64,000 nucleotides of DNA, from the NCBI GenBank assembly GCA_025656455.1, contig JAHXHS010000005.1, forward strand, positions 1-64,000, read 5' to 3'. How positions within the stretch are numbered: position 1 is the first letter of the stretch; each line of letters starts with the position of its first letter. Shown here one piece after another: positions 37,612 to 46,021 of the stretch. The notes beneath the pieces were generated by a model that saw only the letters and a program-made list of their open reading frames with translations, had not been told where the DNA came from and ran no database searches. The translations under genes and the position numbers were made by a program. This DNA is from Candidatus Thiodiazotropha sp. (ex Epidulcina cf. delphinae). Lineage in GTDB: Bacteria; Pseudomonadota; Gammaproteobacteria; Chromatiales; Chromatiaceae.

Positions 37612-39951
37612 ATGGATACTCCAAATATCTGGTGGACTAAATCTAGTGCTTTTTTGGATGGAGGATTTTGGCTCTTTTTCTTTTTGCTTATTTTGTCAGG
37701 CTGGGCATTCGCTGCCTCAACCGATAGAAAGAATTCATCATATGAAAAAAATAATATTTTACTTTTAAACTCATATAATAAGGGTTACGGTTGGACAGAT
37801 AACCAGGTAGAAGGTGTCGAAAATATTTTTCCTGTTCATGGCGATGCAGTTCTACACACAGAGTATATGTCCACAAAACTAATAAATAAGCCTGAATATT
37901 ATAAAATGCTCAGGGATCTTTATAAATTCAAATACCGTGGTATAAAATTTGACGCCATTATTTCAACGGATGATAATGCCATGCTTTTTTTAAGAAAATA
38001 TCGGAATGAGCTTTTTCCTGAGGTACCAGTTATATTTTCTGGTATCAATAACTTTAATCCTTCCAAAGTGACCGGTTTTAAATTATTCACTGGCGTTAAT
38101 GAGGAAACGGATTACAAAGGCAATATTGAGCTGATATTGAAGCTTCATCCGAATATCTCCAAACTCTATGCGATAAACGATCAATTGACGACAGGGAAAA
38201 TTCAAAGAAAACAATTTGAAAAATTGGAATTGGAATATCGAGGTCGTCTGAAATTCGAATATCTGGATAATTATAATTTAGCAGACCTAAAGAAAAAGCT
38301 GGCGGTATTGGAAAAAGATAGCGTGTTGTTTTTCCTTTCCTTTTTTAAAGATGCTACCGGGAAGTCTTATGTTCCTCAGTCGGTGATTCCGGAAATTACA
38401 GCCAGTTCCGTAGCGCCGGTTTATGGCTCGTCGGATTATATGCTGGATTATGGTATGGTCGGCGGTTTGATGAAAAGCAGTTATTACCAGGGTGAAATGG
38501 CAGGTAAACTGAGCCGACGCGTACTTGATGGTGAGAATGTGTCTGATATACCAATTATACTAGAGGGGCCTAACCGTTATATATTTGATTACCTGCAACT
38601 GAAAAAATTTGGTATCAGCATCTCTGATCTACCGGAAAACAGTATGATTATGAATGAGCCGGAAACGTTTTATTACCGTTACAAAAAAATCATTTGGACA
38701 ACTATTGTCGTTTTTACCTTGCTGCTTATTTACATCCTTATTCTGTTGTTGAACATTAATAAAAGAAAAAGAGCTCAGGCTGGCTTGCAGGCGATTATTG
38801 AAGCTTCTGCACATTATTTAGATTTTTCTTCCCTGGAAGGTTATAAACAGTCATTAATTAATCAAATGAAAACCTTGATGCCGCTAAAGAATGAGCTGTT
38901 TTTTTACAAACAGACTGGAGAAAAAGATGGACAAATATCATTTGATCCGGTAGCGACAGCAAATGTTTCCGGCGGGAATGGTGATGGCAAGATTACTAAA
39001 GACGGTCAAGCCTTGTTGCGTGAAGCGGCGGATGAGCAACAAAGTGTGGTTTTTAAAGAGGCTGCGGTTGCTTTTTTCAAGAACAAAGAACTGCCTGGCA
39101 ATCTGATTTATTTTCAAGGTTGTAGAAATTTAGACGATCTTGATCGTGATTTACTTGAAATATATGCATCCAATGTGTCGATGTCTCAGGAAAACCAGGA
39201 GAGGCACAAATTAGAGGAAACTCTTGAAACTGCCCGCAAAATACAGATGAATATGTTGCCGAACGACTTCAACAACTTTTCAAAAAATAACAATGTTGAT
39301 TTGCATGCGTTTGTGATACCGGCGAAAGCGGTTGGAGGCGACCTCTATGATTTCTTCCAGGTGGATGAAGATCATATCTGTATAACCGTGGGTGATGTGT
39401 CAGACAAGGGGATTCCGTCAGCGCTGTTTATGGTTATGGCAAAAACCCTGTTACGCGCTATGACAGACAAGGACTCACAGCCTCACGAGATACTGTTCAA
39501 GGTGAATAATGAACTGAGCAGAGATAATGAACAGGCCATGTTTGTTACCTTATTTACGGCTATTTTAAATATTAAAACTGGGGAGATGGTTTATGCCAAT
39601 GCCGGACATAATCCGCCTTATGTGGTTAAACAAAATGGTGAGGTTGAAGAAATTATTCCACAACCGAGAATGGTGTTGGGCGCTTTTAAGGGATCTGAGT
39701 ATGTCACTGAAAAACTACAGCTTGAAAAAGGTGAGGGATTCCTGATTTTTTCGGATGGTATAACAGAAGCAAAGAATACCAGTCACGCAATGTATGGAGA
39801 ACAACGTTTGGAGTCTTTTTTGTCCGGTTGTGCAACGATACCTTCAAAAGAAGTGACCGAAAAGATTTTTACAGATGTTAAAGGCTTTACTAAAACAGAA
39901 CCACAATCTGATGATATTACCATGTTGTTTGTTCGTCGTAATATCAACTAA
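37612..39951 (+). CDS. Membrane receptor with substrate-binding-type sensor and PP2C (SpoIIE) phosphatase output
   Basis: 779 residues from the ATG at 37612. An N-terminal membrane segment is followed by a periplasmic region (about 40-340) resembling ABC-type substrate-binding proteins (ILLLNSYNKGYGWTDNQVEG, AIISTDDNAMLFLRKY, VPVIFSGINNF), a second membrane span (about 362-382), a linker, and a C-terminal SpoIIE/PP2C domain (IPAKAVGGDLYDFFQVDEDH, VGDVSDKGIPSALFM, YANAGHNPPYV, FLIFSDGITEAKN) with the metal-binding Asp residues. It probably senses an extracellular ligand and dephosphorylates a partner-switching protein. First of five co-directional AT-rich genes. Confidence 0.88.
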   Translation: MDTPNIWWTKSSAFLDGGFWLFFFLLILSGWAFAASTDRKNSSYEKNNILLLNSYNKGYGWTDNQVEGVENIFPVHGDAVLHTEYMSTKLINKPEYYKMLRDLYKFKYRGIKFDAIISTDDNAMLFLRKYRNELFPEVPVIFSGINNFNPSKVTGFKLFTGVNEETDYKGNIELILKLHPNISKLYAINDQLTTGKIQRKQFEKLELEYRGRLKFEYLDNYNLADLKKKLAVLEKDSVLFFLSFFKDATGKSYVPQSVIPEITASSVAPVYGSSDYMLDYGMVGGLMKSSYYQGEMAGKLSRRVLDGENVSDIPIILEGPNRYIFDYLQLKKFGISISDLPENSMIMNEPETFYYRYKKIIWTTIVVFTLLLIYILILLLNINKRKRAQAGLQAIIEASAHYLDFSSLEGYKQSLINQMKTLMPLKNELFFYKQTGEKDGQISFDPVATANVSGGNGDGKITKDGQALLREAADEQQSVVFKEAAVAFFKNKELPGNLIYFQGCRNLDDLDRDLLEIYASNVSMSQENQERHKLEETLETARKIQMNMLPNDFNNFSKNNNVDLHAFVIPAKAVGGDLYDFFQVDEDHICITVGDVSDKGIPSALFMVMAKTLLRAMTDKDSQPHEILFKVNNELSRDNEQAMFVTLFTAILNIKTGEMVYANAGHNPPYVVKQNGEVEEIIPQPRMVLGAFKGSEYVTEKLQLEKGEGFLIFSDGITEAKNTSHAMYGEQRLESFLSGCATIPSKEVTEKIFTDVKGFTKTEPQSDDITMLFVRRNIN

Positions 39952-40107
39952 ATATAATTGTATATATATCAACTTCGTTTTTTTGGTTGGAGTAAAATGA
40001 ATATTCAGGAGCTAACGATAATTCATTGATTTATTCTGAGGTGAAAGGCTCAGCCGTTCAGCGTGATTTCTATAAAATAATAGGGAAAACAAAAATGAGG
40101 ATAAAAT

Positions 40108-40875
40108 ATGCCAGCAGATGAGTTATTGAACTTGCCGTTACGTTCTGGTAAACCCAGAAAAAGTGGTATCACAGAAATAATGTTGGTTGATACACCCACA
40201 GCAATGTTGCAAAATCACCTCGAAGATTATCGTTCATTTATAGACTTTATTAAATTTGGAATTGGTTGCGCCTATATCACTCCGAATTTAAAAGAAAAAA
40301 TAGAAATTATAAAGTCGTATGATATTGATATTTGGTTTGGCGGCACCTTATTTGAAAAATTTTATTCCCAAAATCGGTATAACGAATATTTAGATTATCT
40401 ACAAGAGTATCAAATTGACTGGATTGAAATTTCTACCGGGACTATCGATTTGAATCTGGAACAGCGTCTATCTTGTATAGAACAGGCCAAACCCCATTTT
40501 CATGTGATATCTGAAGTCGGTTCTAAAGATCCAGATAAAGTCTTGCCGCCCTCCGAATGGATTAGTGATACTAAAGCGTTATTAGCTGCTGGTTGTGAAT
40601 ATGTTATTTTGGAAGGAAGGGATTCTGCAACTGTTGGTATCTATACTCAAAATGGTAATGTCAGAGAAGGGTTATTGGCAGATATTACTGATCAAATTGA
40701 CTGCTCAAAAATTATTTTTGAAGCGCCCGAGAAAAAGGGACAAAATTATTTTATAAAACTGTTGGGTCCTGATGTTAATTTGGGCAATATAAAACTCCAG
40801 GATATACTAACTCTTGAGTGTCAACGCCAGGGCTTAAGAAGTGATACTTTTTACCTGGATGATTCCACTCCTTAA
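40108..40875 (+). CDS. Phosphosulfolactate synthase family protein (ComA-like)
   Basis: 255 residues. The ComA barrel pattern is present in order: MLVDTPTAMLQNHLEDYRSF, IDFIKFGIGCAYITP, DIDIWFGGTLFEKFY, WIEISTGTIDLN, HVISEVGSKDPDK, YVILEGRDSATVGIY, IIFEAPEKKG and LLGPDVNLGNI. ComA joins sulfite and phosphoenolpyruvate into (2R)-phospho-3-sulfolactate, first known from coenzyme M synthesis in methanogens and found in various bacteria. The downstream histidine phosphatase could remove the phosphate and the SLC13 carrier could move the product; that scheme is inference. 156 bp separate it from the receptor gene, 13 bp from the carrier. Confidence 0.82.
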   Translation: MPADELLNLPLRSGKPRKSGITEIMLVDTPTAMLQNHLEDYRSFIDFIKFGIGCAYITPNLKEKIEIIKSYDIDIWFGGTLFEKFYSQNRYNEYLDYLQEYQIDWIEISTGTIDLNLEQRLSCIEQAKPHFHVISEVGSKDPDKVLPPSEWISDTKALLAAGCEYVILEGRDSATVGIYTQNGNVREGLLADITDQIDCSKIIFEAPEKKGQNYFIKLLGPDVNLGNIKLQDILTLECQRQGLRSDTFYLDDSTP

Positions 40876-40888
40876 ATGACCATTTATT

Positions 40889-42343
40889 ATGGTTAAAAGT
40901 ATTCATAATGCGTCGGTTAATATGGAAGTAATGGATGTTGAGAAGTACTCTATAATCAATAAACCGCTTATCTGGATACTGACCATTCTGACTCCTTTTG
41001 TGCTTTATTTTTATATGAGCAGTATTGGCATTAATAGAGACATTTCCCTATATACTGCAATTATCAGCATAACCCTGATTATGTGGATGTTCTCATTATT
41101 GCCCGAGTTTATTCCGGCTTTAATCGGTTTGTTACTGGTTTTATTATTCGATTTGGCACCTAATGATGTAATACTATCGGGGTTTTCTTCACCCGGTTTT
41201 TTACTTTTGTTTAGTGTAATGGGATTGGGAGCTGTTATTACCAGTTCCGGTTTGACGAAACGTTATACTCATTGGATGATTAAGAAACTTCCGGCAAATA
41301 GTTTTGCTTACCACGCCGCTGTGTTTATGACTGGTTTTATGTTTAATCCTATTGTGCCGACTATAACTGGCAGAGCCATGATTGTTGCCCCTATACTCAA
41401 CAACATTGTCAGTGGTTGGGATAAAAAAACAAGGGACAAGGAATCAACGCCTTTATATACCAATGGCCTGGATGGTATTAACTTTCTGGCACCCACGTTC
41501 TTGACTGCAGCGCCAGCCAATTTAATGATTTTTGGTTTATTGCCGCCTCAGGAGCAACAAGCCTTTGACTTTATTTTCTGGATGTATGCAGCCTCTGTTA
41601 CCGGTCTGGTGATGTTAGTATCCTACTTTATAATATCTGCTATGTATTTCCGTTCATTTTCATCCGTTCCTACTGATAAAAAGGCTATTGAGAGGGAGTG
41701 TCACAAGCTGGGAAAGATGAAATGGGAAGAATGGATCGCGTTATCAGGTATTATTTTATTGGCTGTAGGTATTGCCACAACGACATTACATAAGATACCT
41801 ATACCATTGGTTACCTTTGCAGTATTTTGTGCCTTATTGATTATTGGTGTTTTAAGCAGAGAAGAATTTATCAAGCGTATAGACTGGTCATTTTTAGTAC
41901 TTTTGGCCAGTATGATTGGAGTTTTAGCCACGATGAAATACCTTGGGCTGGATAAGGAATTGGTAAGCCAGTTTAAATGGCTTGGTGATTATATGCGACA
42001 TGATTTCTACCTGTTTGTTTTAGTACTGACCGGTATGATTTTGCTGGTCAGGCTCTTTATTCCGCTAAACTCAGCTATATTGATTTTTGCTGCCGCACTT
42101 TTACCTCTGGCATCCGGTGCGGGGGTCAGTCCATGGATTGTTGGATTTATTATATTACATATGTGTGGTACGGCATTTTTTGGTTATCAGTCTCCCTATA
42201 TTGTCTATTTTAGAAATCTGATTAAAAATAAAGTGCCTTATAAGGAAAGAAAGGTACAAATCTTTCAGGGTATTTTGGTGTTTGTTAAGCTGGGGGCAAT
42301 TTATATTTCAATTCCTTTCTGGCTTTCCATTGGCGTACTATAA
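40889..42343 (+). CDS. SLC13/DASS-family anion permease
   Basis: 484 residues with about 11-12 hydrophobic membrane segments distributed over the full length. Features of the divalent-anion:sodium symporter group: LPEFIPALIGLLLVLLFDLA, a FSSPGFLLLFSVMGLGAVI scoop region, MFNPIVPTITGRAMIVAP and the second half NSAILIFAAALLP-ASGAGVSP repeat. Family members carry di- and tricarboxylates, sulfate or sulfonates. Adjacent to the ComA-like gene, so a sulfolactate-type anion is a reasonable candidate. An in-frame ATG at 40922 is an alternative start. Confidence 0.82.
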   Translation: MVKSIHNASVNMEVMDVEKYSIINKPLIWILTILTPFVLYFYMSSIGINRDISLYTAIISITLIMWMFSLLPEFIPALIGLLLVLLFDLAPNDVILSGFSSPGFLLLFSVMGLGAVITSSGLTKRYTHWMIKKLPANSFAYHAAVFMTGFMFNPIVPTITGRAMIVAPILNNIVSGWDKKTRDKESTPLYTNGLDGINFLAPTFLTAAPANLMIFGLLPPQEQQAFDFIFWMYAASVTGLVMLVSYFIISAMYFRSFSSVPTDKKAIERECHKLGKMKWEEWIALSGIILLAVGIATTTLHKIPIPLVTFAVFCALLIIGVLSREEFIKRIDWSFLVLLASMIGVLATMKYLGLDKELVSQFKWLGDYMRHDFYLFVLVLTGMILLVRLFIPLNSAILIFAAALLPLASGAGVSPWIVGFIILHMCGTAFFGYQSPYIVYFRNLIKNKVPYKERKVQIFQGILVFVKLGAIYISIPFWLSIGVL

Positions 42344-42405
42344 GGGCCAGTGCAAAAACGTGTTTAATGGCAGCCCTAAGGGATGTGCATGAAGTAAGGT
42401 ACGCT

Positions 42406-43464
42406 ATGAGTAAAAAAACATCTGGTAAAATATTGAGCTTAGTATTTCTAATTGCGATTTTTTTAACAGCAATTATTTTTAATTCTCAAAAACCACGTGT
42501 GATGATTTTACATAGTTATCACTCAGATTATGCTTGGACGCGTGAAATTGATGTCGGTTTTGAACGGGAGCTAAAAAAATGGGTAGGTTATTCTGTTGTC
42601 AGGCACTATATGGATACAAAAAAACATAAAGATAAAGAGTGGCTAAGGCGTTCAGGCATTATTGCTCGTCGCGCCATTGATCGAGCTGAGCCGCATGTGC
42701 TCATTGCAGTGGATGACTTTGCGCAATCATTGGCAGCCAAGTATTATGTAAACAAACCAGGGATCCAGATTGTATTTGCTGGTGTCAACGGTTCAGTTGA
42801 ACCTTATGGATATAACGGTGCTGATAATGTTACTGGCATATTTGAACGTAAGCAATTAAGGCCTATTAAAGAGACAGTACTTGCTCTGGAAGCGAGGAAA
42901 AGAAAGATCGCCGGTACAGAAAATCATCTCTCACCAAAACTGTTATATCTGATGGATCCTTCTGCTTCGATTAAAAGGGGCAAACCTTTTATTGATAACT
43001 ATGATTGGAGCCCTGTAAAGTATAGAGGAGCAGTGATTGCTGAAAATTACCCGCATTGGAAACAATTAGTTCTGGAAAAGGGCAAAGAAGTCGATTATAT
43101 CTTGATTTCTAACTATCGTAAAATTCCACGCTCTGAGACAGATGATAAGTTTATGAATCCCAAGGAAGTAATGGCCTGGACAGAAGAGAATTCTCCAGTA
43201 CCTGTTATTGGTATTAATGCCTTTAATGTCGAAGACGGTGCAATGCTTTCCGTTGGGGTATCACCCTATGAGCAGGGAGAAGTCGCAGCAAAACTCGCTC
43301 AAAGAATACTTGAAGAAGGCATTAAGGCCAGAGATATTCCGTTTATGAAAAATAAAATGTATGTAATAGCCATGAACGAAAATCTTCTGGTTAAACGTAA
43401 TTTGTCATTACCTTCTATATACGAAGCTTTTGGCAGGGCAACTGAAAACTTTATTGAAAAGTAG
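42406..43464 (+). CDS. Membrane-anchored or secreted substrate-binding protein
   Basis: 352 residues from the ATG at 42406; the frame extends to 42367. An N-terminal hydrophobic segment (ILSLVFLIAIFLTAIIF) precedes a substrate-binding fold with MILHSYHSDYAWTREIDVGF, VLIAVDDFAQSLAAKYY, IVFAGVNGSVEPYGY, and a PVPVIGINAFNVEDGAMLSV end. Parts match the sensor half of the receptor at 37612 (ILLLNSY-K-Y-WT, VIFSGIN). No ABC permease or ATPase is nearby, so it may act as a soluble ligand-binding or co-receptor protein. Confidence 0.75.
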   Translation: MSKKTSGKILSLVFLIAIFLTAIIFNSQKPRVMILHSYHSDYAWTREIDVGFERELKKWVGYSVVRHYMDTKKHKDKEWLRRSGIIARRAIDRAEPHVLIAVDDFAQSLAAKYYVNKPGIQIVFAGVNGSVEPYGYNGADNVTGIFERKQLRPIKETVLALEARKRKIAGTENHLSPKLLYLMDPSASIKRGKPFIDNYDWSPVKYRGAVIAENYPHWKQLVLEKGKEVDYILISNYRKIPRSETDDKFMNPKEVMAWTEENSPVPVIGINAFNVEDGAMLSVGVSPYEQGEVAAKLAQRILEEGIKARDIPFMKNKMYVIAMNENLLVKRNLSLPSIYEAFGRATENFIEK

Positions 43465-43469
43465 GTATA

Positions 43470-44009
43470 ATGCATATTTTTTTAATACGGCATCTGCAAA
43501 CTAATTTTAATAAAAATGGGATTATACAAGGTAAGCTTGATATACCTATTATTGAACCGAATATTGAGATATTACAAAAGATAAAAGTCAATCAACGGTT
43601 GATAGAAGCTGAAGCACCTTTTGATTCAATATTACATAGCGAATATCAAAGAACTATCATGACTGCAGCCTGTTATGGTTTTGAGCAGCAAGCGAAAGTT
43701 GAACCATTGCTCAATGAATTGGATTTTGGCCAATTTGAAGGCAAACCTAGAAAGGAATTGATGACTGAATATGGTGAACTATGGTTGAATGAACCTGAGA
43801 AAATAGTATTTGGAGAATCTTTATCAGAATTGGGAAACCGAATATCCTCATTTATTAATAAATATAAAGATAAAAAAAAGATACTGATTTTCGGGCATGG
43901 TGCCTGGATGAGAGCTCTATATGCCATGCTATACTATAAAAATATCAGTAAAATGAACCAGCATACTATTGACAATAACACACTGATTCACATGGACTTT
44001 AAAGTATAA
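43470..44009 (+). CDS. Histidine phosphatase family protein
   Basis: 179 residues. Catalytic signature at the N-terminus RHLQTNFNKNGIIQGKLDIP, where RHLQT stands for RHGxT, then SEYQRTIMTA, LNELDFGQFEGKPRKELM with the general acid Glu, and FGHGAWMRALYAM with the second His. Typical of small phosphoglycerate mutase-like phosphatases. It begins five bases after the binding-protein gene and closes the five-gene set; it could dephosphorylate phosphosulfolactate, since no ComB homologue is seen. That role is inference. Confidence 0.85.
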   Translation: MHIFLIRHLQTNFNKNGIIQGKLDIPIIEPNIEILQKIKVNQRLIEAEAPFDSILHSEYQRTIMTAACYGFEQQAKVEPLLNELDFGQFEGKPRKELMTEYGELWLNEPEKIVFGESLSELGNRISSFINKYKDKKKILIFGHGAWMRALYAMLYYKNISKMNQHTIDNNTLIHMDFKV

Positions 44010-44042
44010 ACGAAAATTACTATGCGGCTTTAAACTTTGTGC

Positions 44043-44680
44043 GAGCCTGTAAATAATTCTGTGTAACTGCTATTGTTTAAACGAAGTCCTCCAGGCGATC
44101 TTCGAACTCAATCATAAAACGGTTCAAGGCAGTTTTCCAATGCCTGAACTGTAAATTAGATTGTGTATCTGCTTATCATTAGTTCTTCAATGGGAGATAA
44201 GCAAGATGAACAAAAAAGAGTTAGAAGCCATTGCCCGTAAGGCAGCCAAAAGCCTCCAGACAGAACAGGATCTCAATGATTTCAGTCGGATGCTTAAGAA
44301 AATCACGGTTGAAACGGCCTTGAATGCCGAATTGGACGATCATCTCGGTTACGACAAGCATCAGCAGTCAGACGCTGCCAACAGCCGCAACGGCTACTCC
44401 AGCAAGACCCTGATCACCGAAGACGGGCCGTTTCTGGTTGAGATCCCCCGAGACCGAGAGGGCTCCTTTGAGCCGCAGCTGGTTAAAAAGCACCAAACGC
44501 GACTCACGGCCATGGATGACAAGATCCATTGCCTGTATGCCAAGGGCATGACTACCCGGGAGATCGCCGCCAGCTTCAAGGAGATGTACGATGCCGATGT
44601 CTCCCCGCCCCTGATCTCCAAGGTCACCAACGCCGTGATCGAGCAAGTCACCGAGTGGACAACGATCCTGACAGAGGGGG
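44043..44680 (+). mobile_element. Truncated IS256-family insertion sequence (left part)
   Basis: The left end probably lies near 44043 (GAGCCTGTAAATAATTCTGT). The transposase begins at ATG 44206, in a frame from 44161: MNKKELEAIARKAAKSLQTE, LNAELDDHLGYDKH, NSRNGYSSKTLITEDGPFLV, KGMTTREIAASFKEMYDADV and EWTTILTEGD. This N-terminal third is typical of IS256 transposases. After codon 158 it runs into the 163-bp repeat, and the catalytic DDE region and right end are missing. Confidence 0.85.
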
Positions 44681-44877
44681 ACAGAGATCGATGGCTTGGA
44701 GGGTCAAGCTGTCGGCTGTTGCTTGTCCTCCAGGTCTTCGAACTGGTTAATCCGCACATCACCCTCGGGAAAATGAGCGCGAATCTCCAGCTCACCGCCC
44801 ATCGCCTCAATAAAGCGGCGCAGGGTGGAGATGTACATATCCAGCGAATTTGGGGAAGAGCCTATTATTTTTCATAG
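44206..44877 (+). pseudogene. IS256-family transposase, 3' truncated and fused to repeat DNA
   Basis: An open frame of 223 residues. The first 158 are IS256 transposase; the remainder (DRWLGGSSCRLLLVLQVFEL and beyond) comes from the 163-bp repeat read antisense to an antitoxin gene and has no function of its own. No catalytic Asp-Asp-Glu residues are left. Confidence 0.85.
44681..44843 (+). repeat. 163-bp direct repeat, right copy (island border)
   Basis: Six mismatches from 35969-36131. It holds the last third of the HigA-like antitoxin gene in antisense and interrupts the IS256 transposase on its left; on its right it meets the yoeB region after CATATCCA. The copy is an incomplete gene, so the left copy is the ancestral context. 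Confidence 0.9.
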
Positions 44878-45131
44878 TGATAGCGGCATGAAATTATTGT
44901 TAGCTGATTACTATCAACCGCGTAGACAAGCCGATTGCTATCATCTATTCGACGCGACCAAAAACCTGATAGATTTTCTTTTAAAGGCTCAGGTTTACCT
45001 ATGCCCTCGTAAGGCGACCTCTGAGTATCTGAAATAAGCTTATTGATGCGCTTTAACGTCTTTTTGTCTTGTCCCTGCCAATAAACGTAATCTGGCCGAG
45101 CCTCCTTAGTCCAAGACAATAGTTCAATCAT
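44865..45131 (-). CDS. yoeB: YoeB/Txe-family mRNA interferase toxin
   Basis: 88 residues: MIELLSWTKEARPDYVYWQG, INKLISDTQRSPYEGIGKPE, LKENLSGFWSRRIDDSNRLV and the catalytic end IISCRYHYEK with the conserved His-Tyr. YoeB cleaves mRNA at the ribosome and is neutralised by YefM. The toxin looks intact. Its ATG overlaps the end of a 5'-truncated yefM. Confidence 0.92.
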   Translation of the reverse strand: MIELLSWTKEARPDYVYWQGQDKKTLKRINKLISDTQRSPYEGIGKPEPLKENLSGFWSRRIDDSNRLVYAVDSNQLTIISCRYHYEK

Positions 45132-45261
45132 TAACTAGCCCGTGCTCTACAATTTGTCCCTTTCGGTATTGTTTAATTGATTTTGCTAAGTGGGCTGCGT
45201 TTGCTGGGCTTTTAAGTAAATGGACGGTTTCCATCAAGCCGTTAAACTGGTCGAGCGACAT
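45124..45261 (-). pseudogene. yefM: YefM antitoxin gene, 5' truncated (45 codons left)
   Basis: Translates to MSLDQFNGLMETVHLLKSPA followed by NAAHLAKSIKQYRKGQIVEH and GLVND. This is the C-terminal, toxin-contacting half of YefM (MSLDEFN, LMETVHLL-SPANA). An in-frame stop lies four codons before the Met, and no Phd-fold DNA-binding N-terminus is present upstream. The Met at 45261 might allow a short peptide to be made. The toxin gene follows with an eight-base overlap. Confidence 0.75.
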
Positions 45262-45386
45262 ATATTGCACTTAAACATGAATTTTTCTTCTGGCATTGCG
45301 GTCTCCTTCTGGGGACGCCCGACGACCAAGCTCAGCCGGGGAAGGCTACATCGACCTGACGTCGGCTGTAGTGCCTTGTCGGGCAC

Positions 45387-45824
45387 TTATACATATCCTC
45401 TACTGGCTAAACTGACATATCCAGCTTCACCAATCACGATTACATCTTGAAGTGTGATCTTCATCGCCTCCGCCACCTTCTTTAGCGCTGCTGCGGCTTG
45501 AATGTCGCTGGGTGATGGCTCTGGAGAGCCGAGCGGGTGATTATGCAGAAGAACAATCCTTTTGGCCCGAATCAAGGCGGCGCTCCTGACGATTTCCTGG
45601 GGCTCTGCAAGCACGGTTTTTTCTGTGCCGATCGCTACCACCTCGAATGAGATGATTTCGTACTGCTCGGTCAGGTGAAGACAGACGAGTTTTTCCTTGG
45701 CCTCGTTCTCCATATCCTTGAACAAGCGGTAGGCGTGATCCGGGGATTCAACCGGTATGCCTAAAAGGTCATCGTCGACCCGCTTTCGCATATATGTCGC
45801 TTTCAACTTCTTAATGTAACCCAT
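45387..45824 (-). CDS. RadC-like JAB-domain protein
   Basis: 145 residues forming only the JAB/MPN-type domain of RadC: LVCLHLTEQYEIISFEVVAI, then the metal site RIVLLHNHPLGSPEPSPSDI (HxHP-x-G-xx-P-S-x-x-D) and DVIVIGEAGYVSLASRG. It lacks the N-terminal helix-hairpin-helix part of chromosomal RadC. Short forms of this kind are common on mobile islands next to toxin-antitoxin genes; the function of the family is unsettled. Confidence 0.9.
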   Translation of the reverse strand: MGYIKKLKATYMRKRVDDDLLGIPVESPDHAYRLFKDMENEAKEKLVCLHLTEQYEIISFEVVAIGTEKTVLAEPQEIVRSAALIRAKRIVLLHNHPLGSPEPSPSDIQAAAALKKVAEAMKITLQDVIVIGEAGYVSLASRGYV

Positions 45825-45891
45825 GAGTATTCGTCTTCATATTGGCAGATCGGAAACGGTCATACCGCTTGATTCGACATTTATGTAGCCC

Positions 45892-45962
45892 GTAGGTCAC
45901 GTTGCGCAGCTACGTGACATTACCATTCAGTCAGGTAGTCGCTCCGCGCCAACCTGACCTAC
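45892..45962 (+). repeat. Family D twin-hairpin repeat, copy 2
   Basis: 71 bp with the same GTAGGTCACGTTGCGCAGCT start and ACCTGACCTAC end as copy 1; the spacer and a few stem bases differ. It lies between the RadC-like gene and the PagL-like gene. Confidence 0.8.
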
Positions 45963-46021
45963 GCATTTTTACTCTATTTTTCACCCACTTGCCAATATCT
46001 TATCCTATACGTTACACCACA

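Noticed and set aside
40108-44009. Complete coenzyme M pathway
   Set aside because: Only the ComA-like enzyme is present; no ComB, ComC, ComDE or other coenzyme M genes are recognisable, so the locus was described as sulfolactate-type only.
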